A stretch of 64,000 bases of DNA from Dactylonectria macrodidyma. Its lineage: Eukaryota; Ascomycota; Sordariomycetes; Hypocreales; Nectriaceae. The position numbers were made by a program, and so were the translations under genes. The stretch is from the NCBI GenBank assembly GCA_020744425.1, contig JAGMUV010000039.1, forward strand, positions 124,001 through 188,000, written 5' to 3'. Positions within the stretch are counted from its first letter, which is position 1. Every line of letters starts with the position of its first letter. The notes under the pieces are model-generated. The model had not been told where the DNA came from. It worked only from the letters and a program-made list of their open reading frames with translations, and ran no database searches. Of the stretch, positions 10,434-20,405 are shown in pieces.

Positions 10434-11763
10434 CTACGGCACAGGATCCATACCAGAGCCACGACTGCTCACGGAACCCTCTGCACCAAGCCTAGACACC
10501 TGGGATGATTCGGCATAGGCGCCTTGAATCTGTACGGAATAGGGTGCCTCGTCAAGCAACATGTCGGTGTCTGTATGGCTAAACCCACGTGTTGTCTTTG
10601 CGGCCGGAGCCCCTTTAGCCTCAATGACGTGCATTTCCACCGTAGTAGTGACCGTTGGCCAAGCCTTCGATCTGGGGCGATCTGGTCCTCCATCTCGTGT
10701 TTTATTTGCCAATGTTGTATCACCAGCTCGGGTTCCTCGGGATCTCGTGCCGGTATTGGTATTGTAGTCGGATCCGTGGGTATGTCCTGATTGCTTGGCG
10801 ATCTTGGCGATGAGACTGGCCATGGACATTTCGATGTTAAGTTTGACAATGTAAGCGAGCGGGTGAAACTGCATGTATCTGATACGGCAGACGCCACGGT
10901 TAGCATCCCCCATGAAGTAGGATTGACGGGTACATACACAAAGGTGTTGCTCAAGCTCATCATAGAGACAATGAGAACATCCATGCTCAGCGAGAAGACG
11001 ATGATGAACATATTGAACCTGACCAGATTGTCGTATTTGCTGAGTCCCAATTCCACCAGATTTGATCGGACGATGCGGATGAAGAGAAAGTTGAGACAAG
11101 CATCGACGAGGAGATAGATGACCTTTTCACAGCGATCCCAGACCTCGTTGATGAGTATATACTTCTCAGAAATTTGTAAGCGGGCGGGAATCCAGATGCA
11201 GTAGACGGAAATGTTGATGGCGGTGATGAAAGCTGCGACGCCATATTTGATTCTCCAGACCAAAACTCGGTTGTGCATAAGGATTGCACATCGATTGACA
11301 ATAATTTGCAGCAGAAACTGAACTTGAAGGGCCCATAAAGTAACTGGAATAGAAAAACGATGTTAGTTTGAGAACATATCTGGATACAACCGAGATATGT
11401 GTGTTAATAGACGTACGGATGCAAAAGTAGAAGGCGAAACTACATGCGATGTTAGCAAGACACAACAGATGGATGCATTCGCGAGGCACTTACTTACCTA
11501 GGCTTAACGACGCCCAATAGGTACATGAAGCAAATAATGCCGAACCCAAGACAAACGGCAATCTCGCCCCAGATCATCCAGATGTATGGGTTGCGTAGCA
11601 GAGCAAAACCGCGTCGACGATAGGCACTGTTGGTCTGCTGGATGGCCGACCATGTCGTCAGCCAGCCGATGCCCAGGGTGAAGCCCCAGGCAAGAGACGC
11701 AATGATCAAATCATTTGTCGTCACCTCCTCCAGCACAAAGTTGTCGGGAAGCAAGGTGATCAT
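10434..11763 (-). CDS. Multi-span integral membrane protein, four exons
   Basis: The gene reads as join of 11763-11498, 11439-11417, 11343-10938 and 10878-10434 (minus strand), 379 aa and in frame throughout. Introns are 58, 73 and 59 nt with GTAAGT, GTACGT and GTATGT donors. Exon 2 is a 23-nt microexon (SFAFYFC). The start MITLLPDNF fits because the upstream Met of the open frame is preceded by unconserved sequence. The protein has about seven hydrophobic segments, then a soluble Ser/Thr-rich C-tail from about residue 250. The sequence after the last helix (QFHPLAYIVKLNIEMSMA) resembles that of fungal membrane proteins of unknown function. It is a host gene, unlike the Helitron that ends 15 bp downstream. 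No enzymatic motif was seen; a receptor-like role is possible but not shown. Confidence 0.8.
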
Positions 11764-12191
11764 GCTGGAATGGCCCAGCGGGGTATCGCAAACAATGAAA
11801 GGAATGCGGGCAAGTTGGCGCTGCGTACGGACATGGAACCTGGCACAAGAAACGAAAGGCAAAGAACAAGCCGTGATATAATAAGGAAGAACTAGATCTC
11901 GAGGAGTCAGGGGTGATGATAAGCCTGGTTTTTTTTCGTCTCGCACGTGTCAAGCACTACGCATATAACTGACGCATTAGCTGAACGGTCGGGCCCTCTT
12001 GGCCTGAATCTCGCAAACGATGTGCTCCGCAGGTACTCCGTACTCTGCTTGCAAAATACTCCAATACCGAATGGTTGGTCTCTCATTTGTCTCCCCTTGT
12101 CCAAATCTGTAGCGCGAGCACGGGTAAACTCTAATATCAGCCACTAGATGGCGACGGATCGTCTCCGCCGATGTGTTAGCTGCTTTGCCCA

Positions 12192-12239
12192 GAGTCCAAA
12201 CGAGCGGGTTCGATGAGAGCCGAACGCGCCTTTGGACTC
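12192..12239. repeat. Imperfect 48-bp hairpin
   Basis: GAGTCCAAA at 12192 pairs with TTTGGACTC ending at 12239, and the pairing continues inward (GTTCG with CGAAC) with few mismatches around a short loop. It could be a tiny foldback element or a structured transcript end. No tRNA fold fits. Confidence 0.6.
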
Positions 12240-12488
12240 CTAGTTCCTGTTACTATTGCTAAGTGTTACGTAGTACCGCCGCTACTAATTACTACGAAGT
12301 ACCACTCCTAAGAAGCAGAGTCTGCATGTGGCCTCTGTTCCTCACACCATCTTCAAACCTTTCTCAAGCCTCCCTTAAGCCTCCCTCTAGGGCTCAAGCC
12401 TCTTTCCAGCCCTCCCTAGGTTACTCCATGTGGTTGACTCGCGTGGTTCAAACACTAATGCTGTGCTACTGGGATGGCTACCGCCTCG

Positions 12489-12511
12489 TGTGTGTGTGTG
12501 TGTGTGTGTGT
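12489..12511. repeat. GT dinucleotide microsatellite
   Basis: An uninterrupted run of about eleven TG/GT units, followed by further GTGTGTG blocks at about 12526-12550. It explains the odd Val/Cys-rich open frames across this stretch. Confidence 0.95.
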
Positions 12512-14996
12512 GCCACTACGTACGTATGTGTGTGTGACATTGTGTGTGCGTCACTCGAGTTTGCCCCTTGTCGCAGCGAGGCGAAGAGACGAACTAGCGC
12601 GTCCCCACATCCCGGAGACCCCAAATGGACAAGCCTGTGTATCGATACGATGTAGTCGGCAGGCAAGCATTAGGCTGGCAAGACATGGCAAGCCCTAATT
12701 TGGTCACCTGGGAGTGCTAGCCAGTGAATGAATGGGATCTGCACAGCTCTCATTTCACAGCCTGGGCAGTACAGGGCTGGGGGTTCAGCTTACGATGTGC
12801 TTGGAGCACCGCATTCGTCGTCATGCTTGGGTACCCTTCTGTGCCCAAAGAGATCTTCATTCACTAACTCGAAGCATAAAGTTCACTGAGGAACGGGTTT
12901 CATCGCCGGGGGGTGGTGGGGGGGGCACCAAGGGCACCTAATCTGGTGGCGCCTTGGACCCTTGTTTTTGTCGTCGTGACGCAATTACCCATTGACGCGC
13001 TCCATATCCGTAGACCTGGTGATAGGTCTCCGGATCGTAGATTGGGATGGTATGCCAGATCATTGTCGAACCCGATGAACGCGGCAATGCGGGTCTCATG
13101 GTCCCCCGTCAGCCCGTCTATCGTCTATCAGGGCCAAACCTGGTTGCGGGTAACAGACCAGGCTGCTGACCAGACTGCAGACCAAGCCTGCAGATCGCCA
13201 GGACTCCAAATCTGTTGATCTGTCTCGGGATCTACCGATACTGTACGGAGGGCCCTCTCAAAAGTCTTTTCCAAGCGCTAAATGCGCCACATCTCTCAAT
13301 CCTTGTTAGTAACCTAAGATACAAGGTGTAGAATCCAGCCACAATGAGTTAGCTGCTACATCCACTATAGTTTTAGGGGTGCTAGGGGGATTAGAATGCA
13401 ATACAGTGAGGATAGGCTGCTGTAAAATTAGCAGCCTTTAGCGGATAAAGCACTACGTTGTTCGCAATTTACAACATATTTTGCTTGCTTCTGTTGGAGA
13501 ATGTGACCCTGCGCCTGCTTTTCCTCGTTCCTTGAATTATTGTCCGTTGTTCTAGAAATCTCTGATTCGTGTCCTTATGTTGCGGCTCTGTCAGTGCCGT
13601 GCACAATGTATTGTGACCTCATACCTAGAGTCTCCCCCCGGTCATCGGCTCCGTCTGTTGCTGGTCTCCCTCGTGCCCCCAAGGATCTCTGTGTACATCA
13701 TCTTTCGTATCCTTCTGATCTTGTCGCCTCCTGCTGGGTTCCTATGTGGGCGACCGTTTGCGATAGCGACGATAACTGACAGCGGCACTCTCTCGTGTCG
13801 TGCAATGCTCCGCTCGGTTCGAGATGTTGGATTAGGTATTAAGAGCTCGTGCACGACGTCCGCAGACCTTGTTGAGTGGCGAAGGGTCACCAATCCTCCT
13901 CCACTTTGTTTTGGGTGGAGCGACAGTGGGCAAGTCTTGTCTATGATGGGTAGTATTGTGTGGCATCGTTCGTAGCATACCCGGGGGGATGGGTCGACCC
14001 GGAGAAACCCATATGTGGCTGTAGTACTTGTTGGAGAAGGCGATGCTCGAGTGTTTGAGCTTCGTCGTTGCATTACGTGGAGTCTGCTACCGCTCTAGTT
14101 TACGTCGCCATCGTTGGTGGACGCGTGATTTTCGTGGCTTGCTGAGTCTTTCGCGCTCCAGATCCTACCCGTGGCCGCAAGGTGGCCTCAGCGGGGATCA
14201 AAACTGCATGGGGAAGGTGTGATGATCTGTTGAGGCTACCGCGGTCACGAGCAGGAGTGTGGCTGTTTCAAAAAAATTCGCGTAGTTACTGGTGACGATT
14301 TTTTCCTCCAGTTTCTCTTGGCGCACGTGACTTCCGCGAATATCCGATAATTTCCCTTTAACGCTGATGTCCGTCCGGCATGAACGCCCAGCCAAGAGGC
14401 CTGTTGAAGCCACCACAAGCCATGGCGCCATGGGATGAAGTATCCATTGGCGACAACCACGCCGGATATCGGCCGGTCCTACCGCAAGCGGTATAGATCA
14501 AAGTTTATTCTCACAGGCATGAAGGTCACTCGAACATCCTGGTTCCCCAGGCTTTCGTCACGCCTCGCCACGTCCGCTGAAGGGGTCTGGGAAGGAAAGA
14601 CCACTGGAACCATTTTCGACACATGCCCCTAAGAGTGACCCTCTGAAGGACTTGTCTCGCCCGGCCGGGGCATGCCTCAGCGTTGCATCGCCCGTGCCTC
14701 TCCACGACTGAGATGCCTGAGACATGTCCGAAGGGCCGGATACGCCGGACTTGACCGGGACCAGAAGTGCTCTCCGACAGGCCACTCTCGAGCCTTGTGA
14801 TTGGATGTCGTTGGTAACCCCGATAGTCCAAGGAGTTGAGGGCCGACTAGGAGTATATCTTCCACCCAGGTCTGCCCACCGCAGCCCAGTCGATCAGCTA
14901 GCTGGTCGATCTGCATGCGAACACTTACTGAAGATTGCTCCATACGACCGGCAACAACCAACACACACCATCGTCGACCAACTTCTGTCTTCCAAG

Positions 14997-15957
14997 ATGG
15001 TGCGCTCGTCTTCAGCCGAGCCTGCTAAGACTAACAAGCGTAAGGGTACGTCCGTTGTCTGTTGTTTGGATGTGTCATCCTCATCCTCATGGTGCAACTG
15101 TCTAACACGGCTATCCTATGCAGGCACTCGAAGTGTCTCTAACTTGACTCCTTCACAACTTGCCCGAAAGCGAGCAAACGACCGGAAAGCACAAAGGGCG
15201 ATTCGAGCCCGGACAAAGGAGTACATTGAACGGTTGGAGCGAGGGCTCGATGAACTCAAGAGCAAGCAAAGCCGGGACCAGACTGTTCAAGAGCTGCTTC
15301 GACGAAACAAGGCAGCCGAGGATGAGTTGAACCGGCTAAAGGAGAACATGGGCATCTCAATGGCTTCTTCCCCATACTCAACACCAGGTATTATGAATGA
15401 GTTCACCATTACAGTGGCTGGTATACTGACCCTTCTCCCAAGTCGACGATGACAACCTCAGCACTGGCAGTGGTGCTATTCCCAACCCCAGGACGCCGCC
15501 CTTCCCCTCTGGCGACTACAACACTCCTCTCGCTGACTACAGTCAACAACACATCCCTCTCCCCAACAACTGTGAATCTTGGGCAAACACTGTTCCTTGC
15601 CCCATCCCCTCCAACATTTCCAGCCCTTCGTCATCCGCCAACACGGATGACTACAATGCTGGGTACATCCCTACCAGCGTGCCGATCTCCATGCCGCCCT
15701 CCAACAACAGCAACACCAACGTCAACGCCCTGTCCCACAAGGACATCAAGTTGGAGTATAAGGAGGTGGAGAGTCACGGTACGGGACCCCATCGACTGGG
15801 AAAGCCTGAGGACGCTAATCATAGCCCTTTTCCAGAAGCTGGATTCCGCCTCAGCAACCCTCCCATGCCGCCACCTCACCCGTCCTACATGCAACCACTG
15901 CAGCTATGGAATGTGTACCCAGTGTACTATCCTCCGGCTCAGTCTTCGGTTCCCTGA
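14997..15957 (+). CDS. bZIP transcription factor
   Basis: Exons 14997-15045, 15124-15387, 15443-15778 and 15836-15957 give 256 aa in frame. Introns are 78, 55 and 57 nt; the third (branch GCTAATC, acceptor TTCCAG) is in frame and could be retained. The basic region RKRANDRKAQRAIRARTKEY at about residues 30-50 has the N-x3-Q-R-x2-R pattern of fungal bZIPs. It is followed by a coiled coil with leucine/isoleucine spacing to about residue 95. The rest is Pro/Ser/Asn-rich, suiting an activation domain. The Met at 14997 sits close before the basic region, as is common in this fungal group. Targets cannot be read from the sequence. A hAT element begins 233 bp after the stop and could affect the 3-prime UTR. 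Confidence 0.88.
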
Positions 15958-16265
15958 AGGTGCTTCTGGGCGGCTACTTCTAGCAGATCTCAGTCCTAGC
16001 CACCGCACCCTCGTGTGGCGCCGATATGCTTCTTGTGGGGTCCTTTTGTTGAGAACTTCCGCCTCTCACAAATCGAATCGGCCATCAGATGCTGGGGCCT
16101 GCCGAGGACCAATGTCCGGTCATTGTTCAAGAAGATGGCCCGATGTCTAGACACCTCCTGTCTCCTTCGCACGCCGCCGAGGTTTCACCGCAGTGTGTCC
16201 AATAACCAACTTGTTTGATTTGGTTGGTTGAGGTTGCTTGATTACGTAACAACCAACCACAAGTA

Positions 16266-16355
16266 GGGAGGCAATACCGTCACCGGGCCCGGTGCAAATA
16301 AGTCACGTGATAAGTGCACCGGGCCCGGTGTAAATAAGATCCGTTATGTAAGCCC
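16266..16355 (+). repeat. MULE left TIR, about 90 bp
   Basis: The sequence matches the reverse complement of 20056-20145 with no difference seen by eye. It contains two copies of the 14-bp palindrome CACCGGGCCCGGTG separated by a segment with TCACGTGA, itself a palindrome. These repeated palindromes are likely transposase contact sites. Confidence 0.92.
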
Positions 16356-16645
16356 GATGTGTGTGCGTGAGCAAGAGATATCCCTCTTCTATTTACAGAA
16401 ACAGCATCTATTCATGCAATTGAAGAGATACAGTAATTTGATGTGCATACAGCTATTCAATGTGTAATATATCATCCATGGGCAACGTACCAGACTGCTC
16501 GGGGCCGTAACAAACGCACAATGCCTTCTCTCGCATCACCTCAACACCACAGCTATTAAGTGAATCACTTCAACGCATGCAATATATAAAGCAGGGCCTT
16601 TTCCCTTAAAAGAAGCTCTCTATTCCTTCAAACAGTATCGCAAAG

Positions 16646-17281
16646 ATGTACAACCGCAACCAAAGCCAGCGTCAGAACCCTCCAAACTTCACTATCTTTA
16701 CAGATAGCACAGTAACACCAGCAGGAGGATACTTTCATACAAATGCCAATATCCCAGCTACGCTAAATCCTATTGCTAACAATCAACATCAAATACGGCG
16801 CCCCAATGATCCTCATCCATCAACTGAGCCTACCTTAGTAGACGGTTCGCTCCTTCGATATGCATCGCCAAATTCTCCAACTACCTCTAATGCTCTCTAT
16901 GCCCAGAATCCCCAAGCCTTTGCAACAGCCCAGCGTACTCAGTATCTTCCTCAAGGGGATCCTGCTGCTGTGCAGCAGCGCATATGGGGATATCAGGTTC
17001 AGGGAGAATGGCACGTTGCGTATTGGGATCAACAGCTTCAGCAACGGCAACAGCGCCCCTATCCTGATATCAACCCCCAATGGAGTACATTCAACCTTCA
17101 GGCTATGGATCAGGCATACCGGAATCAGCCAGTTGTGATCCCAGGTACAACTTGGCCTTCACCAGCTGTAGGGTTGGCTACCTATCGGCCAACAATCGTA
17201 GCTTTGGAGAATGCAGGCATTCACATTGCGAATATTGATCGAAATGGCTATATTCAGTGGTATTGGCAGGGAAGGCAGTGA
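16646..17281 (+). CDS. MULE accessory protein of unknown function, 211 aa
   Basis: An uninterrupted single-exon ORF lies inside the MULE, preceded by a TATA-like AATATATAAA at 16581-16590, about 60 bp upstream of the Met. The protein is rich in Gln, Asn and Pro in its first half. The second half is aromatic-rich with short blocks WGYQVQGEWHVAYW and IDRNGYIQWYWQGRQ. No known domain, signal peptide or membrane segment was recognised. It is convergent with the transposase, separated by 192 bp. The single-gene layout is usual for Hop-type MULEs, so this is an added gene: either a transposition helper or a captured host sequence. Intactness argues that it is used. Confidence 0.75.
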   Translation: MYNRNQSQRQNPPNFTIFTDSTVTPAGGYFHTNANIPATLNPIANNQHQIRRPNDPHPSTEPTLVDGSLLRYASPNSPTTSNALYAQNPQAFATAQRTQYLPQGDPAAVQQRIWGYQVQGEWHVAYWDQQLQQRQQRPYPDINPQWSTFNLQAMDQAYRNQPVVIPGTTWPSPAVGLATYRPTIVALENAGIHIANIDRNGYIQWYWQGRQ

Positions 17282-17473
17282 TCTCTTTAGCTTTGGTAGT
17301 TATCTCGCTTATTCAATTGACAGCTACTAAGCCCACTTAACGCAACACTGTAACTCAGCTACAACTCTATCAAATCAAGCCATTAGGTTATCATAGACAT
17401 ACTCGGAAATTCGCCTTTTCTTTCTCTTTCTAATGATATATACCAGTTACATTTCCCGTCAATCTTGCAAATG

Positions 17474-20032
17474 TTAGTGGGGGGGGTTCCCACCTCTATA
17501 CCATTCCTCCTGTAATTCACAATCTCTCTCACAAGCATCCCAGATATGCTGCATCCCTTGCTGCTGTACGAAGGGCTGCCCTGCCCTCTCTTTCTCTACA
17601 TTCTGTTCAACCCGTACATTCTCAGCTTTGTCCCAATCAAGATAACTCTTCTTCTCCTCCTTAGTCCACTCTCTGATGCTATTGTTCTCCCTGCAATGCC
17701 TCCCCATTTGCTTGTAGTCAAGGCACCAGTCATACTCTGCTTTAGTGTACCGCATAGGTAGCCCCATAGCCTTCCTGTATTGTTGATCGGTCTTGATAGC
17801 TTCCCGAGGTAATGTAGCATACCAGGCCTTTCGTGCTTCTTCATATCGTTGGAAGATAGCACGGGGGTCATCAACTCGTAAGGCAGGCACTGCTGTTACA
17901 CCTGCTACAGTAACAGTTGCTGGAGAAGATAGTACCCGAGTTGCTGTATGTGTTGTTGTATGTGTTGTTGTGATAGCTATAGTTTCGGATATTATAGAAG
18001 ACCCTGATGGGGATGATGGGGATAATGAGCGGGTTATAGAGCGAGTAGATGTGTGTGTTGTTGTGTGCGTTACTGTAGAGGTATTGGTAGGAGCCTGCAA
18101 TAGATGTTCGTAACGTAAGGGGCATGCCTTAGAGTTCATCTTATGGCCTAGCTCGTGACATCTTGAGCACTTTGGCGGTGCCTTTGGTTGCACTGCTTTC
18201 TCAACAGCTTCAAATGCAGAAGGCTCCCGCCGTGTGCTTGTTAGTGGCAGCGTTGAACTAGCTGCTAGACGATCAAACTGCTTGTAAGGCTCAATAATGA
18301 GACAGGGGATTCCAGAGCGTTGGAGATGCCAATGTGAATGGAAATGATGCAGTTGAAGGGGTTCATTCAGCTCTAGCAAAGGCCGAAGGGCATGAGTACA
18401 AGGCAGACCAAGGGTCTTAGTGAATACTCCTGTACATGCAGGATACTCTTTCAGTAGTCGTTCCCGTTGAACCTCAACCTTCTGTAGGGCTTCATGTGAG
18501 ATCCAACCACGTATATTGCCGTACAGTGCCCTAGAGAGCCGAAGAGGTGTGCTGACATGTTGCCGAGCTTGGTTTGCCTCGAGTTCAGTAAGTTGATTTA
18601 ACACAACAAGCTTGATGATCCTCCAGGCTTCGAAGAGGTCAACTTTCGAGGATATCAAGTGGCTCTTAACAAGCTTATGAATGCCCTCACATCGTGATGT
18701 AACGTATTGCTCAAAGTGAAGGTATTGGTTAACCCACGCCTTGACAAACCTCTGCTTATAGGGATCCAGCCAGGTCTCTATGATATAGCCCACCTCACTG
18801 ATGTGGTCAGGGATATAGCGCTCTTTGAACTTCTCAAGCTTCTCATTGTAGATATCCTCGGTCGTTGAGGCTACAATCTCATGCCAAGAGCTGTTGAACT
18901 CCTTCCACTCTGTATGCCCTTCAGGATCGCTTTTATCTCCAGTGAATGCAGGCCTGCAATGAGCTAGAACTGCTTTGTTGATATGCCATAAGCATAGCAG
19001 CGAGATTGACTGAGGGAAGCAAGAGGGAGAGGAAACGGCATTCATCAGAGCAAGGCAGCGATCTGTGAGTATCACAGACGGAAGGGCTACTCCGTGAAGC
19101 TCATACATATACCGCAACCGTTCAAGAACCCAGATGAAGTCATCCTCTTCCTCGTGGCTAAGGAACGCAAATGCAACACAGAAGGACCGTTGGCAAGCAT
19201 CAACACCAACCATATCGAGAAGAGGCATCTTATACTTGTTGGTCTTGTATGTACAGTCCAATATGAGCACTTCAGGATATGATTTAAGGTATCCCAGCGA
19301 CTTCGGATGTGCAAATAATACTGCCACAACTCTGCTACTTTCGTCAAGGCGAAGTTGACTCCAGAAGCCCTCGCTCTTGAGCTGGTCAGCAAGGGCATGC
19401 ATATTGCTTTGGCCTTTAGCAAGCTGCCGTTTGCCCCGTGCAATACAGTTGTAGATATCTTGCTGTATAGCAAGTGTATCTGAGGTTGCATGTAAATAGG
19501 ATCTAATCTCCTTTGGCGCAATGCCGGCATTGGCGAGTTGTTGGACTGTTGATTCCTCTGGGCCTGATAGTTGACGATGCGTTGGATGTGCCAGTTGACT
19601 GATGCTTGGCTCGTGATTGTGTTGATCAAAGCCAACCCCAGGGCGATGCCTTAGATGCCAGAAAGTCTTGCATTCGCTTTCCTTTGCCCTGATAGAGAAG
19701 AGGCATCCTGTACGGCGTGTTGTTTGATGAGGCCGTTTCCCTGAGGCCGAGACCGAACTGGGGCGCCCTGAACGGTCACAGTTGAAGATAACCTCAGTTC
19801 TTCCACTCTTTTCCTTCCGAGACCTTCCAACTACAAAGGCATAACCTCGTGGCGCTGCCCAGTTGTTGATTGCTGTACGTACTTCCTCCCGTGAGTTGTA
19901 TTGGCCTTCAGGCGGAAGAGCATCATCAGGGAAGCGAATGGGGATGTCAATTGGATTCATTGTAGCAGAAGAAATGCGCCGCAGGTTGGATTGATGCTGC
20001 AGAAGCTGCTGACAGTTGAATTGGAGGGCCAA
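17474..20032 (-). CDS. MULE (Mutator-like) transposase, 852 aa
   Basis: A full-length intronless ORF. The N-terminal region (about residues 35-150) resembles a FAR1/WRKY-GCM1-type DNA-binding segment (YNSREEVRTAINNWAAPRGY, later CLFSIRA and HNHEPS). The MULE catalytic core follows: LDCTYKTNKYKMPLL gives the first Asp, VILTDRCLALMNA the second, and CLWHINKA the conserved C-x2-H. A zinc knuckle, CSRCHELGHKMNSKAC (CX2CX4HX6C), is near residue 640, followed by Ser/Thr-rich linker and an acidic/aromatic tail. The start may be the Met at 20032 or an internal one before NPIDIPIRF (19960). Intact catalytic motifs suggest an autonomous element. Confidence 0.93.
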   Translation of the reverse strand: MALQFNCQQLLQHQSNLRRISSATMNPIDIPIRFPDDALPPEGQYNSREEVRTAINNWAAPRGYAFVVGRSRKEKSGRTEVIFNCDRSGRPSSVSASGKRPHQTTRRTGCLFSIRAKESECKTFWHLRHRPGVGFDQHNHEPSISQLAHPTHRQLSGPEESTVQQLANAGIAPKEIRSYLHATSDTLAIQQDIYNCIARGKRQLAKGQSNMHALADQLKSEGFWSQLRLDESSRVVAVLFAHPKSLGYLKSYPEVLILDCTYKTNKYKMPLLDMVGVDACQRSFCVAFAFLSHEEEDDFIWVLERLRYMYELHGVALPSVILTDRCLALMNAVSSPSCFPQSISLLCLWHINKAVLAHCRPAFTGDKSDPEGHTEWKEFNSSWHEIVASTTEDIYNEKLEKFKERYIPDHISEVGYIIETWLDPYKQRFVKAWVNQYLHFEQYVTSRCEGIHKLVKSHLISSKVDLFEAWRIIKLVVLNQLTELEANQARQHVSTPLRLSRALYGNIRGWISHEALQKVEVQRERLLKEYPACTGVFTKTLGLPCTHALRPLLELNEPLQLHHFHSHWHLQRSGIPCLIIEPYKQFDRLAASSTLPLTSTRREPSAFEAVEKAVQPKAPPKCSRCHELGHKMNSKACPLRYEHLLQAPTNTSTVTHTTTHTSTRSITRSLSPSSPSGSSIISETIAITTTHTTTHTATRVLSSPATVTVAGVTAVPALRVDDPRAIFQRYEEARKAWYATLPREAIKTDQQYRKAMGLPMRYTKAEYDWCLDYKQMGRHCRENNSIREWTKEEKKSYLDWDKAENVRVEQNVEKERAGQPFVQQQGMQHIWDACERDCELQEEWYRGGNPPH

Positions 20033-20055
20033 TTTGCGGTATGTTACCCCTTTTT

Positions 20056-20145
20056 GGGCTTACATAACGGATCTTATTTACACCGGGCCCGGTGCACTTA
20101 TCACGTGACTTATTTGCACCGGGCCCGGTGACGGTATTGCCTCCC
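20056..20145 (-). repeat. MULE right TIR, about 90 bp
   Basis: Inverted partner of 16266-16355, with the same two CACCGGGCCCGGTG palindromes and central TCACGTGA. The transposase reading frame opens just inside it (Met at 20032), so the promoter must lie in or across the TIR. Confidence 0.92.
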
Positions 20146-20405
20146 CCACAAGTAAGACCTCCTCCGACCAACCACAAGCAAGCCTTTTTGGCTTACTCGA
20201 GTTAACTCGAAGTTACTCGACTAAGTTACCATATTGGGAAAATGCCAAAATTGTCTAACCTTAAGAGGGCAAGCTGCAACAGCAGCGCGCCCTGATTGGT
20301 CCATTCTTGCATGAAATAAATGAGTGCTTTTCATGACACCCCTTTTCTTTCCAAAAACTTTCCGCAAAGCCAATTTGGTCCAATAACCTGACGATCGAGC
20401 CAAAT

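Larger units (their letters stand above)
11764..14996. other. Intergenic region, no gene recognised
   Basis: About 3.2 kb with only short, non-protein-like open frames. It holds a GT microsatellite (12489-12511), a strong hairpin at 12192-12239, a G-rich tract near 12907-12926 and short repeats of GACCA-type words near 13155-13190. It separates the divergent membrane protein and bZIP genes, so both promoters should lie in its flanks. Nothing else could be supported. Confidence 0.5.
16266..20145. mobile_element. Hop-like MULE transposon, 3.88 kb, 9-bp target duplication
   Basis: The element starts GGGAGGCAATACCGTCACC and ends with its reverse complement. The duplicated target is CCACAAGTA (16257-16265 and 20146-20154), 9 bp as in Mutator-like elements. 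It carries two convergent genes: a transposase on the minus strand (17474-20032) and a 211-aa ORF on the plus strand (16646-17281). The nearly perfect TIRs, exact target duplication and full-length ORFs suggest a recent insertion, here into hAT-2. Confidence 0.95.

Noticed and set aside
10524..11117. Plus-strand open frames opposite the membrane protein gene.
   Set aside because: They are antisense shadows; the minus-strand exons splice cleanly and encode hydrophobic segments.
12263..12698. Open frames with Val/Cys runs.
   Set aside because: Produced by the GT microsatellite.
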